64,000 nt of DNA from Streptosporangium amethystogenes (GCF_000721075.1 NZ_JOEQ01000017.1:1-64000), one strand, 5' to 3'; shown: positions 1-9,266, numbered from the stretch's first letter. Numbers and translations: made by a program. Notes: generated from the sequence alone by a model not told the origin.

Positions 1-345
1 CACCGGCGAGAACAACGTCGCGTCATAGGCGTGGGCCGCGTTCCAGTACGGATAGTTCAGCAGCACCACATCACCCGGACGCAGGTTCTCCCGCCCCACA
101 TACTCCACACCCTTGCGCAGTGAGAAGTCGTTGGCGCCGAGGAAGAAGGTGAGCCCGGTGGCCTCGGCGATCAGCCGCAGGTCGGCGTCGTACATCGACA
201 TGCCGAAGTCGTGGACCTCGTAGATGACCGGGTTGAACGACGTGCGGATCAGCGTGGCCCGCATCTCCTCCGCGGCGGCGAGCAGGTAGCTGCGCACCAC
301 CTCGGCCCTCGCCCCGTCAAGGGTCTCGCCCGGTTGCTCGGTCAC
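1..345 (-). CDS. hyuB: Hydantoinase/oxoprolinase subunit B, N-terminal part (cut by window edge)
   Basis: This is the N-terminal 115 codons of an HyuB-family protein, which pairs with HyuA in ATP-dependent opening of hydantoins, N-methylhydantoins or 5-oxoproline. The translation carries family-typical segments such as RTSFNPVIYEVHDFG and GDVVLLNYPYWNAAHAYDA. The GTG start shares a 4-base GTGA overlap with the stop of the upstream hyuA, so the two are probably translationally coupled. The rest lies beyond position 1. Exact substrate cannot be told from sequence; acetone or acetophenone carboxylase subunits belong to the same superfamily. Confidence 0.88.
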   Translation of the reverse strand, partial: MTEQPGETLDGARAEVVRSYLLAAAEEMRATLIRTSFNPVIYEVHDFGMSMYDADLRLIAEATGLTFFLGANDFSLRKGVEYVGRENLRPGDVVLLNYPYWNAAHAYDATLFSPV

Positions 346-2399
346 GATGCCACCTCCACAATCCTGACCAGCAGGTAACCGTGCTCGTCGACCTCGACCC
401 GCTGCCCCGAGGGGACCACGGTGGTCGAGGTGCCCTCGTCGATGAGGGCGGGCCCGTCGAACGCGTCGCCCGGCTCCAGCAGCGCGCGGTCGTAGACGGC
501 GAACGACGCCGTGGCGCGGGTGCCGAAGTCGTAGGCGTCCCTGCGGGCGAACAGTGCCCGGCCCGCGTCGCCGTCGCCCGGCGGGCGCACCACCAGCTCC
601 GGCCGGTCGGTACGGCCGATGCCGCGCACCCGCAGGTTGAGGATCTGCAGCCGGTTGTCCATGGCGTGGCCGTAGCGCGCCACGTGGGTCTCCTCGAACG
701 CCCGCCTGATCTCGTCCCGGTCGAGGTCGCGGCCCGCGGTGACGATGAGCGAGTGCTCCTGCCCCAGGTAGCGCAGCTCGAACTGGCGCTCAAGGACCAT
801 GCGCTCGGCCGCGACCCGCTGCGCCTCCAGGGAGTCGACGGCCTCGGCCTCGATGCCCTTGAAGATCGTCTCCAGCTCGTCGAGGTCGGCGTCGTCCAGG
901 GTGGCCATCACCGTACGGGAGAAGTCGTCGACGATGTCGGCGCTGAGCATGCCCCAGGCGGAGAAACCGGACGGCGCGAACGGCACGATGACCTCGCCGA
1001 TGCCCATCTCCGCCGCGAGCAGCGGGGCGAGCAGCGGTCCGGCCCCGCCGAACGCGAGCAGTGAGAAGCCCCGGGGGTCGTGGCCCCGCTCGACGGTGAT
1101 CTGCCGGACCGCGCCGACGGTCTTGGCCAGCAGCACGTCGAAGACGCCCGCCGCGGCGGCCTCCGTGCTCAGCCCGAGAGGCCGGGCCACCTGCTCGTCG
1201 AGCGCCGTGCGGGCGGCGTCGGCGTGCAGGTCCATGGTCCCGGCCAGGAAACGGCCCGGGTCCACGTAGCCGAGGACCACCGCCGCGTCGGTGACAGTGG
1301 GGCGGGTGCCGCCCCGGCCGTAACACACCGGGCCGGGGTCGGCACCCGCACTGTGCGGACCCACCTTGAGCAATCCCCTCTCCAACCACGCGATCGAGCC
1401 CCCTCCGGCCCCTATCGTGCGGATGTCGTAAGTGGGGATCAGCAGCGGAAAGTGCTCCAGCTGCGCCTCGTAGGCGGCCACCGGGGACCCGTGCTCGATC
1501 ACGCACGCGTCCAGTGAGGTGCCGCCGATGTCGAAGGTGAGCAGGTCCCGGCGGCCGAGGGCGGCGGCGAGGTGCGCCGCGCCGACGATGCCGCCCGCCG
1601 GACCCGACAGCACCGTGTGCGTCGGGGAGGTCTTGGCCACCGACGACGTCATGGAACCGCCGCCGGACCTCATGATCAGGAACTGCCCGTCGAACCCGCG
1701 CTCGGCCAGCCCGTGCTCCAGCCTGTCGACGTACCTCTCGAAGATCGGCCGGATGTAGGCGTCGAGGACCGTGGTGCTGGTCCGCTCGTACTCGCGGTAC
1801 TCCCTGACGATGTCGGTGGAGAGCGAGACCGTCACCTCCGGGTACGCCTCGCGGATGATCCGGGCGGCCTGGCGCTCGTGGGAGGGGTCGAGGAAGGAGT
1901 GCAGGAAGCAGACGGCGATCGACACCACGCCCTCCTCCTCGACCAGGACCCTGGCCGCCTCCCTGACGCCCTCGGCGTCGAGCTCCTCGACCACACGGCC
2001 CCGGTGGTCGAGCCGTCCCCGGACCCCCGCGGTGTGCCGGCGCCGCACCAGGCTCTCGGGGCGCTCGTACTGGAAGTCGTACATGTGGTCGGCGGGCACG
2101 TTGCCCCGGCCGATCAGGAAGATGTCGCGGAAGCCGTCGTTGGTGATGATCCCCGTCGGCTCGCCGCGCCGTTCCAGGACCGCGTTGAGGCCCAGGGTGG
2201 TGCCGTGGATGAACAGCTCCACCTCCGACAGGTCGGTACCGAGCGCGGTGACCGCGTCGAGCACGCCCTCCCAGGGACGGGCCGGGGTGGTCGAGGCCTT
2301 CCTGAAACGCACCTCGTGAGTACGGGTGTTCAGCTCCATCGCGTCGACGAAGGTGCCGCCGATGTCGACGGCCAGACGGATGTGCTTCGGGTCGGGCAT
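342..2399 (-). CDS. hyuA: Hydantoinase/oxoprolinase subunit A
   Basis: A 685-residue HyuA-family ATPase subunit. The N-terminal actin-like phosphate loop DIGGT is at residues 12-16; a second glycine-rich stretch FDIGGTSLDACV and the GAGGGSIAW segment follow, as expected for Hydant_A_N plus Hydantoinase_A domains. The ATG at 2399 is chosen because homology begins there, with AAAGGTG upstream; the open frame extends 47 codons further without family similarity. It lies 8 bases after the ATPase gene and overlaps hyuB by 4 bases. Co-transcription with a peptide-type importer suggests cytosolic hydrolysis of an imported cyclic amide. The substrate is inference. Confidence 0.92.
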   Translation of the reverse strand: MPDPKHIRLAVDIGGTFVDAMELNTRTHEVRFRKASTTPARPWEGVLDAVTALGTDLSEVELFIHGTTLGLNAVLERRGEPTGIITNDGFRDIFLIGRGNVPADHMYDFQYERPESLVRRRHTAGVRGRLDHRGRVVEELDAEGVREAARVLVEEEGVVSIAVCFLHSFLDPSHERQAARIIREAYPEVTVSLSTDIVREYREYERTSTTVLDAYIRPIFERYVDRLEHGLAERGFDGQFLIMRSGGGSMTSSVAKTSPTHTVLSGPAGGIVGAAHLAAALGRRDLLTFDIGGTSLDACVIEHGSPVAAYEAQLEHFPLLIPTYDIRTIGAGGGSIAWLERGLLKVGPHSAGADPGPVCYGRGGTRPTVTDAAVVLGYVDPGRFLAGTMDLHADAARTALDEQVARPLGLSTEAAAAGVFDVLLAKTVGAVRQITVERGHDPRGFSLLAFGGAGPLLAPLLAAEMGIGEVIVPFAPSGFSAWGMLSADIVDDFSRTVMATLDDADLDELETIFKGIEAEAVDSLEAQRVAAERMVLERQFELRYLGQEHSLIVTAGRDLDRDEIRRAFEETHVARYGHAMDNRLQILNLRVRGIGRTDRPELVVRPPGDGDAGRALFARRDAYDFGTRATASFAVYDRALLEPGDAFDGPALIDEGTSTTVVPSGQRVEVDEHGYLLVRIVEVAS

Positions 2400-2407
2400 T
2401 GCGGGTG

Positions 2408-4420
2408 TCACCTTTCGATCAGCGCGGGGATCTCGGCGGCGCGGCGGCAGGCGACCAGGCTCGCGCCGTACGGGCGGAGCTCCTGCTCCTGCTCTCCGCA
2501 CTCGTCTGTCGCGAAGGGGCAGCGCGGTGCGAGGGCGCACCCCCCGGCCGCGTCCGCCTCCTCCAGATCCTTGGTCAACTCGACCTGCGGGCCGCCGTAA
2601 CCGGCGCCGAGGCTGGGGGCACTGGACAGCAGCGCCCTGGTATAGGGGTGCCCGGGATTGCCGAAGACCTCTTCCACCGGCCCCTCCTCGACGATCCGTC
2701 CCAGGTAGAGCACCACGACGCGGTCGCAGAACCCCCGTACGGTGGCCAGGTCGTGGGAGATGAAGACCGAGCCCCGCGAGCTGTCGCCGCTCACCTCGGC
2801 GATCACCTTCAGGATCTGCGCCTGTACCGTGACGTCAAGCGCCGAGGTCGGCTCATCGAAGACGATCAGGTCGGGTTCGCCGACGAGCGCGCGGGCGATG
2901 CCGACGCGCTGCGCCTGCCCGCCGGACAGCTCGTGCGGGCGCCGCCCCAGGATCGACGGGTCCAGTTCCATCCGCTCCAGGGCGCGGGCGACGCGCGAGG
3001 CGCGCTCCGCGGCGGGCACCCCGGCGGCGCGCAGCGGCTCGCCGATCGCGTCCTGCACGGTCCGCCGGGGACTGAGCGATCCGATCGGGTCCTGGAAGAC
3101 CAGCTGGGCGCGGGTACGCAGCCGGCGCAGCCGGGCGCCGCGCAGCTCGGCCAAAGCCTGACCGGCCACCTCGACCCTGCCCCGCGAGGGCTGCACCAGG
3201 CCGAGCATCACCCTGGCCAGGGTGCTCTTGCCGCAGCCGCTCTCCCCGACGACGCCCAGCCGCTCGCCCGCGGCGACGCTGAGGCTGACCCCGCGCAGCG
3301 CGTGGTGCCCCCCGCCGCCGAAGCGGCTGCGGTAGACGACGTGCGCGTCCTCGATGCGCAGCACGCTCTCCTTCACACCGGGCGAGGTGGCCGTACCGGC
3401 GGACGGGACCGTTCCCGCGGGCGGGATCTCCGCGGGGACCGGCGGCTCGGCGGAATCGTCGAGTGGGCCCGAGCGGGGGTGGAAGCAGGCGGCGCTCCAG
3501 TCCATGGCCAGGGGCCCGGCGACGGGCAGGTCCGCCGTGCACAGCTGCGTCGCGTGCGCGCAACGCGGCGCGAACGGGCAGGACGACGGCGCCTCGGTCA
3601 GCAGCGGCATCGCGCCGGGGGTCGCGGTCACCGGGCGCCCGTCGATGTCGGGCACCGAGCGCAGCAGCGCCCGCGTGTAGGGGTGGGCCGGCTCGTGGAG
3701 CACCTGCGGGCCGGGGCCGCTCTCCACCACCGTCCCCGCGTACAGCACCACGACGCGGTCGCAGACCTCCGCGATCGACGCCAGGTCGTGGGAGATCAGC
3801 AGCACACCGCGCCGCTCCGCGTTCGCGGCGAGCCGGAACCGGTTGAGGATCTCCCTGGTGAGCGTGACGTCCAGCCCGGTGGTGGGCTCGTCGGCGATCA
3901 GCAGGCCGGGCGCGCATCCGGTGGCCAGCGAGATCATGACGCGCTGCGCCATGCCGCCGGAGAGCTCGTGCGGGTAGGCGTCCAGGCGGCGCCTCGGGCT
4001 GCGGATGCCGACCGACTCGAACAGCTCGGCGGCGACCTCCCTGGCCGGAGCCGGGGCCAGCGACCGGTGGGTGACCAGCCGGTCGACGAGCTGGCGGCCG
4101 ACGGTACGGGTGGGGCTGAGCGCGCCGCGCGGGTTCTGGAAGCAGATCGCGGCGCCGTGCCCGCGGAAGGCCTCCAGCTCGGCGGCGTCCATGGTCAGCA
4201 CGTCGGCGCCGTCGAACATGACGCGTCCGCTCGTCCGGGAGCCGCCGGGCAGCAGGCCCACGATCGAGCGGGCCACCATGCTCTTGCCGCCGCCGCTCTC
4301 ACCGACCAGGCCGACCACCTCGCCCGGCTCGACGCTCAGGTTCACCCCGCTCAGCGCGGCGACCCGGCGTCCCGGCCGCCGGATCACGACGGAGAGGTCC
4401 TCGATCGACAGGAGTGTCAT
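2408..4420 (-). CDS. Fused double ABC ATPase of an oligopeptide/nickel-type importer (DppD-DppF fusion)
   Basis: A 670-residue protein with two complete ABC nucleotide-binding domains in tandem, the equivalent of DppD and DppF fused. Domain 1 (about 5-320) has Walker A GESGGGKS, signature LSGGMAQR and Walker B LLIADEPTTGLD; domain 2 (about 352-670) has GESGCGKS, LSGGQAQR and LIVFDEPTSALD. Each ends in the cysteine-containing oligo_HPY segment (CPFAPRC and CALAPRC). The linker (about 322-350) is rich in Pro, Ala and Gly. Such fusions are common in actinobacteria. It energises the two permeases encoded just upstream. Confidence 0.95.
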   Translation of the reverse strand: MTLLSIEDLSVVIRRPGRRVAALSGVNLSVEPGEVVGLVGESGGGKSMVARSIVGLLPGGSRTSGRVMFDGADVLTMDAAELEAFRGHGAAICFQNPRGALSPTRTVGRQLVDRLVTHRSLAPAPAREVAAELFESVGIRSPRRRLDAYPHELSGGMAQRVMISLATGCAPGLLIADEPTTGLDVTLTREILNRFRLAANAERRGVLLISHDLASIAEVCDRVVVLYAGTVVESGPGPQVLHEPAHPYTRALLRSVPDIDGRPVTATPGAMPLLTEAPSSCPFAPRCAHATQLCTADLPVAGPLAMDWSAACFHPRSGPLDDSAEPPVPAEIPPAGTVPSAGTATSPGVKESVLRIEDAHVVYRSRFGGGGHHALRGVSLSVAAGERLGVVGESGCGKSTLARVMLGLVQPSRGRVEVAGQALAELRGARLRRLRTRAQLVFQDPIGSLSPRRTVQDAIGEPLRAAGVPAAERASRVARALERMELDPSILGRRPHELSGGQAQRVGIARALVGEPDLIVFDEPTSALDVTVQAQILKVIAEVSGDSSRGSVFISHDLATVRGFCDRVVVLYLGRIVEEGPVEEVFGNPGHPYTRALLSSAPSLGAGYGGPQVELTKDLEEADAAGGCALAPRCPFATDECGEQEQELRPYGASLVACRRAAEIPALIER

Positions 4421-4426
4421 CGTCTG

Positions 4427-5278
4427 TCACCTCCTTGTGGAGTCGGCGCGTTCCTGCAGGCCCTCACCGAGGAGGCTGAAGCCCAGGACGCAGATCAGCA
4501 GGAAGAGGCCGGGCGGGACCGAGGTCCACCACCGGCCCGCGACGACGTCACCGGAACCGAGGCTGATCATGGCGCCCCACTCCGCGGTGGGCAGCGGCAC
4601 GCCGAGTCCCAGGAAGGACAGCCCGGCCAGCGTGAGCATGGCCCAGCCGCAGTTCAGCGGGGCGATGACCCGCACCGGCGTCAGGCTGTTGGGCAGTACG
4701 TGCCGCCAGAGCACCCCCCAGAAGGAGGAGCCGGAGGTGAGCGACGCCTCCACGAAGGGCAGTTCCCTGATGGAGCGCACCTCGGCGCGGACCAGCCGGG
4801 CGTAGGCGGGCGCGTTCACCAGGGCGATGACCGCGACCAGGTTCGCCGTGCCGCCGCCGAGCAGCGCGGCCACCGCCAGGGCCAGGATGAAGGTGGGGAA
4901 CGCCTGGAAGACGTCGAGCACCCGCATCAGCACGTCGTCGGCCCAGCCGCCCCGGTATCCGGCGACCAGGCCGACGAGGCTGCCCGCGACCACGGCCAGG
5001 GCGACCGCGGCGACGGCGATGCCGACGTCGAGCCGGGCGGCGTGCAGGACCCGGCTCCACACGTCCATGCCGTTGAGGTCGGTACCCAGCGGGTGTGCGC
5101 CGCCGGGCGGGGCGAGGGAGGCGAGGGGGTCGATCTCCTCGGGCCCCCAGGAGCTCAGCAGCGGCGCGAACAGGACGGCCACCGCGACCACGGCCAGGAT
5201 GACGGAGCCCACCGTGATCAGGGACGACGCGAAGCGGCGGTCCGCGCCCGCCTCCCGGACTCCCGATGCTTCGGCCAT
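4427..5278 (-). CDS. ABC permease, DppC/OppC type
   Basis: A 283-residue inner-membrane permease with about six hydrophobic segments and the BPD_transp_1 loop around GAPAYAR...PFVEA. The ATG at 5278 is chosen because it makes an ATGA overlap with the stop of the DppB-like gene; the open frame continues upstream without similarity. DppC-like features include an N-terminal soluble tail and the HPLGTDLNGMDVWSR segment before the second membrane span. It should form the heterodimeric channel with the neighbouring DppB-like protein. Confidence 0.93.
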   Translation of the reverse strand: MAEASGVREAGADRRFASSLITVGSVILAVVAVAVLFAPLLSSWGPEEIDPLASLAPPGGAHPLGTDLNGMDVWSRVLHAARLDVGIAVAAVALAVVAGSLVGLVAGYRGGWADDVLMRVLDVFQAFPTFILALAVAALLGGGTANLVAVIALVNAPAYARLVRAEVRSIRELPFVEASLTSGSSFWGVLWRHVLPNSLTPVRVIAPLNCGWAMLTLAGLSFLGLGVPLPTAEWGAMISLGSGDVVAGRWWTSVPPGLFLLICVLGFSLLGEGLQERADSTRR

Positions 5279-6288
5279 CAGATCCTCACTCTCGGGTCGA
5301 GGATCGCGTGGACGACGTCGGCGATGAGGAAGACCACCACGTAGAACAGCGCGATCACGAGCACCGACGCCTGAACCACCGGGTAGTCCCGGTAGAGCAG
5401 GCCGCGCAGCGCCCACTGCCCGAAGCCCTGCCAGGAGAAGACGTACTCCACCAGGACCGTCGAGCCGATGGAGAAGCCGAACACCAGGGCCGCCAGCGCG
5501 GGGAGCCGCACCAGCGTGGCCCGCACCAGGTAGCCGCGGAGCAGCAGCCGGCCCTTCAGGCCGTGCGCGGCGGCGGCCGTGTACGCCTCGGAGGCCAGTA
5601 CCTCAAGCGCGGAGGCCCGGACGCTGCGCAGCAGCGGCGCGACGATGACGATGACGAGCGTGGCCACCGGCAGCGCGAGGTGCTCCAGCGCGGAGACGAA
5701 CGCGGGGCCGTTGGCGGTCAGCGCCGCGTCGAGCAGGTCGGCGCCGGTGATCAGGCTCAGCTCGGTGTCGGGATCCACCCGGCCGCTGGGGGCCGGGAAC
5801 CAGCCCAGCACGCTGTAGCCCACCAGGACCAGCACCAGTCCGAGCCAGAACTCCGGTACCGAGTTGCCGATGAGCGCCGCGACGCGGACCGTGTGGTCGC
5901 CGAACCGGCCCGCGTGCCTGGCCGACCAGATGCCGAGCACCACCGCCAGCACCAGCGCCACGGCCAGCGCGATCACCACGAGTTCCATGGTCGGCCCGAC
6001 CCGCAGGGCCATCTCCGAGCCCACCGGGGCACCACTCTGGATGGAGGTGCCGAAGTCACCGGTGAACAGTCCCCCGACGTAGTCGAGGAACTGCTGCCAC
6101 AGGGGCCGGTCCAGCCCGAACCTGGCCCGCGCCGCGGCGGCGTCCGCCTCCGTGGCGTTGGGGCCCAGGATGGTACGGATCGGGTCACCCGGCAGGACCC
6201 TGACGAGCAGGAAGGTCAGCACGACCACCCCGAGGAGCACCGGGACGAGCTGGAGGAGCCGCCTGAGGACGAACCGGAGGATACGCAT
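5278..6288 (-). CDS. ABC permease, DppB/OppB type
   Basis: A 336-residue permease beginning MRILRFVLRRLLQLVPVLLG, the canonical DppB N-terminus, followed by FLLVRVLPGDPI and about six membrane spans. The C-terminal end SWQGFGQWALRGLLYRDYPVVQ is typical for the family. It lies 3 bases after the binding-protein gene and overlaps the DppC-like gene by 4 bases, so the importer genes form one transcription unit. Confidence 0.94.
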   Translation of the reverse strand: MRILRFVLRRLLQLVPVLLGVVVLTFLLVRVLPGDPIRTILGPNATEADAAAARARFGLDRPLWQQFLDYVGGLFTGDFGTSIQSGAPVGSEMALRVGPTMELVVIALAVALVLAVVLGIWSARHAGRFGDHTVRVAALIGNSVPEFWLGLVLVLVGYSVLGWFPAPSGRVDPDTELSLITGADLLDAALTANGPAFVSALEHLALPVATLVIVIVAPLLRSVRASALEVLASEAYTAAAAHGLKGRLLLRGYLVRATLVRLPALAALVFGFSIGSTVLVEYVFSWQGFGQWALRGLLYRDYPVVQASVLVIALFYVVVFLIADVVHAILDPRVRI

Positions 6289-6291
6289 GGA

Positions 6292-7968
6292 TCAGGAGGA
6301 GCTGCTCAGGTAGCGCAGCCGGGCCAGGCCGTCCATCGGCTGGACCCATCCCGCCACCTCTTCCCGGACCGGGAGGTTGAAGTTGGGCTGGCAGATGACG
6401 ACCCATGGCACGTCCTCGGCCAGGATCTCCTGCACGCGCAGCCAGAGCTTGGCGCGCTTGGCCGCGTCGACGACGGTGTGGGACTCCTCGAAGATCTTTT
6501 CGATCTCGGGGTTGACGTAGTTGGAGTAGTTGAGGCTGGCGCCCTTGGTGAAGCTGGTGCCGAGCATGTACTCCACGTCGTTGACCCAGAGCTGGCCCAG
6601 GGTGATCTGCAGGGGGATGTTCTTCTTCGCCCTGCGCTCGCCGAGCGTGGCGGGGTCGAGCGGGGTGAGCTTCAGCTCGATGCCGGCCTTCCTGGCCTCG
6701 CTCTGCACGAGCACGGCGATCTGCTGCTGCTCCTCGCTGTCGGTCTGGAAGACCAGCTCGGAGGTGATCGAGGTCTTGCCCGCCGCGGCCAGCGTCTCCT
6801 TGGCCTTGGCGACGTCGTAGGCGTAGGGGTAGCCGGTCTCGGAGTAACCGGGCATGTCCAACGGGACGACGCTCTTGGCCGCCCGCGCGTCGCCGCCGTA
6901 GACGTTGGCGATGATCTGCTCGTACGGCACCGCGTGGGCGAGCGCCCTGCGCACCGCGGGGTCGTCAAAGGGGGCGGTGGTCACCGACATCTGGATGACG
7001 AGCTGGTTGTTGCTCGGCGCGGAGATGACCTTGACGCCCTTCGTGGACTTGAGGTCCTTGATGTCGCGCTGGCCGATGCCGAAGGCGACGTCGATGTCGC
7101 CGTTCTGCAGCTGCAGGCGCTGGTTGGCGGCCGCGGGCACCACGCTCAGCCTGATCTCGGAGCTCTTGGCGCCGTCGGCGCCCGGGTAGCCGGCGTTGGC
7201 GGTGAGCACGATCTCCTGGCCCTGGACCGCCTTCTCCACGTTGAAGTAGCCGCCGGTCGGGGGGTTCTTGGCGAACCACTCCTTGGCCCAGGGGTCGGCG
7301 TCGGTGGCGTGCTTCTTCGCCTCCTCCGAGTCGAAGACGTACAGCGAGATGGCCTGGATCTGCCGGGTCAGCGCACTGGGGAAGGCCTGGGTGAACGTCA
7401 CCGTGTAGTCGTCGACCACCTCGACCTGGTCGGCCTTGGTGAGCCCGATCAGCCGGTAGACGCCGGCCACGTTGGCCTTCGCGGCGAACGCGCGGTCCTT
7501 GGACCACTTGACGTCCTTGGCGGTCATCTCGTTGCCGCTGGCGAACGTGACGCCCTTGCGCAACTTGAGGGTCCAGACCTTGTTGTCGGCGTCGGGCTCG
7601 AAGGACTCGGCGAAGGTGGGGGCGATGGCCTCGGTGTCGAGGATCTGGCCGTCGCCGGCCGAGGTGACCCCGTAGTCGATCATGTAGGGGAAGACGTTCT
7701 TGTAGAGCATCAGGGCGGTCAGGTCGAACCCGACGAAGTCCTGGTCCCAGCTGCTCAGGTAGCTGCTCACCGCGATCCGCAGCTTCGAGGCGCCTGGGGC
7801 CCCGCCGGGGGCGGTGCTCGCCGCGGGCGCGGTGGATCCGCCGCCCCCCGTGGTGCCGGCGGCGCATCCGGTCGCCAGGAGGAGGGCGACTCCGCTGCCG
7901 AGCTGCAGGACCGAGCGGCGGGACAGCGCCGGGGTTCCCGGACCGTTGGGACGAGAGAAGCCGGGCAC
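6292..7968 (-). CDS. Peptide-type ABC transporter substrate-binding lipoprotein (SBP family 5)
   Basis: A 558-residue extracytoplasmic binding protein, first gene of the operon. The GTG at 7968 is preferred because GGAGG lies 6 bases upstream; the frame runs on upstream without similarity. The signal has a twin-arginine pair (residues 17-18, SRRS) and a lipobox LATGC with lipidated Cys35, followed by a Gly/Ser/Thr/Ala linker. The mature part has the SBP_bac_5 pattern (WTLKLRKGVTFASGNEMTAKDV). Clustering with hydantoinase genes suggests the ligand is a cyclic amide or modified peptide, which is inference. Confidence 0.93.
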   Translation of the reverse strand: MPGFSRPNGPGTPALSRRSVLQLGSGVALLLATGCAAGTTGGGGSTAPAASTAPGGAPGASKLRIAVSSYLSSWDQDFVGFDLTALMLYKNVFPYMIDYGVTSAGDGQILDTEAIAPTFAESFEPDADNKVWTLKLRKGVTFASGNEMTAKDVKWSKDRAFAAKANVAGVYRLIGLTKADQVEVVDDYTVTFTQAFPSALTRQIQAISLYVFDSEEAKKHATDADPWAKEWFAKNPPTGGYFNVEKAVQGQEIVLTANAGYPGADGAKSSEIRLSVVPAAANQRLQLQNGDIDVAFGIGQRDIKDLKSTKGVKVISAPSNNQLVIQMSVTTAPFDDPAVRRALAHAVPYEQIIANVYGGDARAAKSVVPLDMPGYSETGYPYAYDVAKAKETLAAAGKTSITSELVFQTDSEEQQQIAVLVQSEARKAGIELKLTPLDPATLGERRAKKNIPLQITLGQLWVNDVEYMLGTSFTKGASLNYSNYVNPEIEKIFEESHTVVDAAKRAKLWLRVQEILAEDVPWVVICQPNFNLPVREEVAGWVQPMDGLARLRYLSSSS

Positions 7969-8313
7969 GGCAGTCCTCCAGGGGGCCACGAGGGATAGGC
8001 CGCGAGGGAGACGGTCCACCCGACCTACATGTGGCATTTGTTCTATCAGACCTGAGTTTAGTGAACAAGTGACCAATGTCTGTTCACGAACGAGGCCGGT
8101 GCTTAAAAAAGCGGCAGGACAGCATAGAGATCACAACCAACGGCCATGTTCACCGAATTTCACAAGACCGTCGCCCATATGTGACCGGCACCCCGTACCG
8201 TATCGGCAGAATCGCCTCCGCCCGGCGGCCCGGCCCGGAGCCGCGACCGGACCGCTTTCCGCCCGACACCTCGACCAGCGGAAAAGATCTTAGTGCGGTA
8301 CTACCGTGTCGCC
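7969..8313. promoter_or_regulatory. Divergent intergenic region upstream of the importer-hydantoinase operon
   Basis: About 345 bases without a convincing gene. It should hold the promoter of the minus-strand operon and that of the plus-strand antitoxin. The only structured element I see is the inverted repeat at 8061-8087. The stretch around 8088-8180 is noticeably more AT-rich than its surroundings. Confidence 0.5.
8061..8087. promoter_or_regulatory. Inverted repeat, candidate operator
   Basis: GTGAACA at 8061-8067 is exactly matched by TGTTCAC at 8081-8087, with half-site centres 20 bases apart, about two helical turns. It lies some 95 bases upstream of the binding-protein start, a good place for a dimeric regulator of the operon. 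No regulator gene is adjacent on that side, so which protein binds is unknown. Confidence 0.4.
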
Positions 8314-8532
8314 ATGGCCGCGAAGGAGACCGTCAGCGTAACCGTCGATCACGATCTGCTCGATCACGCCGGGCAGCGGGTCGGCACCGGCTCACTGTCC
8401 GCCTACGTCAACGAGGCCCTCGCCCTGAAACTCCAGCGGGAGCGCCATCGCCGCGCACTCTGGAACACGAAGGCCGCTGACGCCGACCCCGATCACGTCG
8501 CCCGCATGATGGCCCACGTCGAGAGCCAGTAA
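8314..8532 (+). CDS. VapB/CopG-like antitoxin
   Basis: A 72-residue protein beginning MAAKETVSVTVDHDLLDHAG, with a short beta strand and two helices like a ribbon-helix-helix N-terminus (SVTVDHDLLDHA, SLSAYVNEALALKL), then a charged C-terminal tail. The start at 8314 is chosen over an in-frame GTG at 8293 because the ribbon strand starts there; no clear ribosome site is visible. The toxin expected downstream survives only as a fragment (8534-8638), so this is an orphan antitoxin or a DNA-binding relic. Confidence 0.65.
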   Translation: MAAKETVSVTVDHDLLDHAGQRVGTGSLSAYVNEALALKLQRERHRRALWNTKAADADPDHVARMMAHVESQ

Positions 8533-8533
8533 C

Positions 8534-8638
8534 CGAACCCCCTACCTCCTGGACACGAGCGTCCTGACGGAGATCGCCCGCGGCGACAGCGATCTGACGG
8601 GAACTCGCAGGAACCTGGGACCGTCGCCGTCCACGTGA
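8534..8638 (+). pseudogene. VapC-type PIN toxin, N-terminal remnant
   Basis: Directly after the antitoxin stop, in another frame, the sequence encodes YLLDTSVLTEIARGD, the hallmark N-terminus of PIN-domain VapC toxins including the first catalytic Asp (LLDTSV). There is no start codon in frame before it and a TGA occurs after 34 codons; the other acidic active-site residues are absent. A normal VapC has about 130 residues. This is a deleted toxin gene. Confidence 0.75.
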
Positions 8639-8640
8639 CC

Positions 8641-9264
8641 TCAGTCGTTCAGCAGGGCGTGGGCCAGCTGGTCGGCCACCCACTTCTCCCAGCGGCCCGT
8701 GCCCCACCCGCACTCCCGCTGCAGCACCAGGAACAGGTCCGGCGACAGCAGCCCCACCGTGACGTCGACCGCCCGCTCCCGATCGAGCCCCGGCCGCAAC
8801 GCGCCGAGCCCCTCCAGGATGCCGACGAAGGTGTCGTGCGCGGTCCGCCGCTGCTCGGCGTTCGCCCGCCACTGCTCGGCCATCTCCGCATCCCCCGACG
8901 CCGCGTCGCGGACCACCCCCAGGATCGCCGCCACCCGGTCGAAGATGACCCCGCTCGCGTGCGCCCACCGCACGATCACCTCGCGGGGGTCGGCCGACGC
9001 GCACAGCTGGGTGAACCACGGGCGTTCCAGCAGCGGCACGGGCTCGTCGTCGCCCACCGAGGCCACGTCGACCACATGTTTGAGCAGTTGGCTCTTGCTG
9101 CCGTAGTGGAAGTAGACGGTCTGCACCGACACCCCGGCCGCGTCGGCCACCTCCTGAAAGGTGGTGCCCGCGTAGCCCCGCACGGCGAACAGTTCGTGCG
9201 CCGCCGCCACGATGCGCCGCCTGGTGGGCGCGGAGCGCCGATTCCGGGTGTTGACGTCAGTCAC
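8641..9264 (-). CDS. TetR-family transcriptional regulator
   Basis: A 207-residue one-component regulator. The N-terminal helix-turn-helix is clear: RRRIVAAAHELFAVRGYAGT, then EVADAAGVSVQTVYFHYGSK. The C-terminal ligand domain is not assignable to a known effector. The GTG start is followed upstream by an AT-rich motif (9267-9281) that recurs near 9987, so autoregulation and control of the neighbouring secreted-protein gene are plausible. It is not in an operon; upstream lies the secreted protein on the same strand. Confidence 0.92.
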   Translation of the reverse strand: MTDVNTRNRRSAPTRRRIVAAAHELFAVRGYAGTTFQEVADAAGVSVQTVYFHYGSKSQLLKHVVDVASVGDDEPVPLLERPWFTQLCASADPREVIVRWAHASGVIFDRVAAILGVVRDAASGDAEMAEQWRANAEQRRTAHDTFVGILEGLGALRPGLDRERAVDVTVGLLSPDLFLVLQRECGWGTGRWEKWVADQLAHALLND

Positions 9265-9266
9265 AA

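Noticed and set aside
381..5344. Very long plus-strand open frames opposite the importer-hydantoinase operon
   Set aside because: They are antisense shadows typical of high-GC DNA: Arg-, Gly- and His-rich translations without domains, lying exactly opposite well-supported genes.
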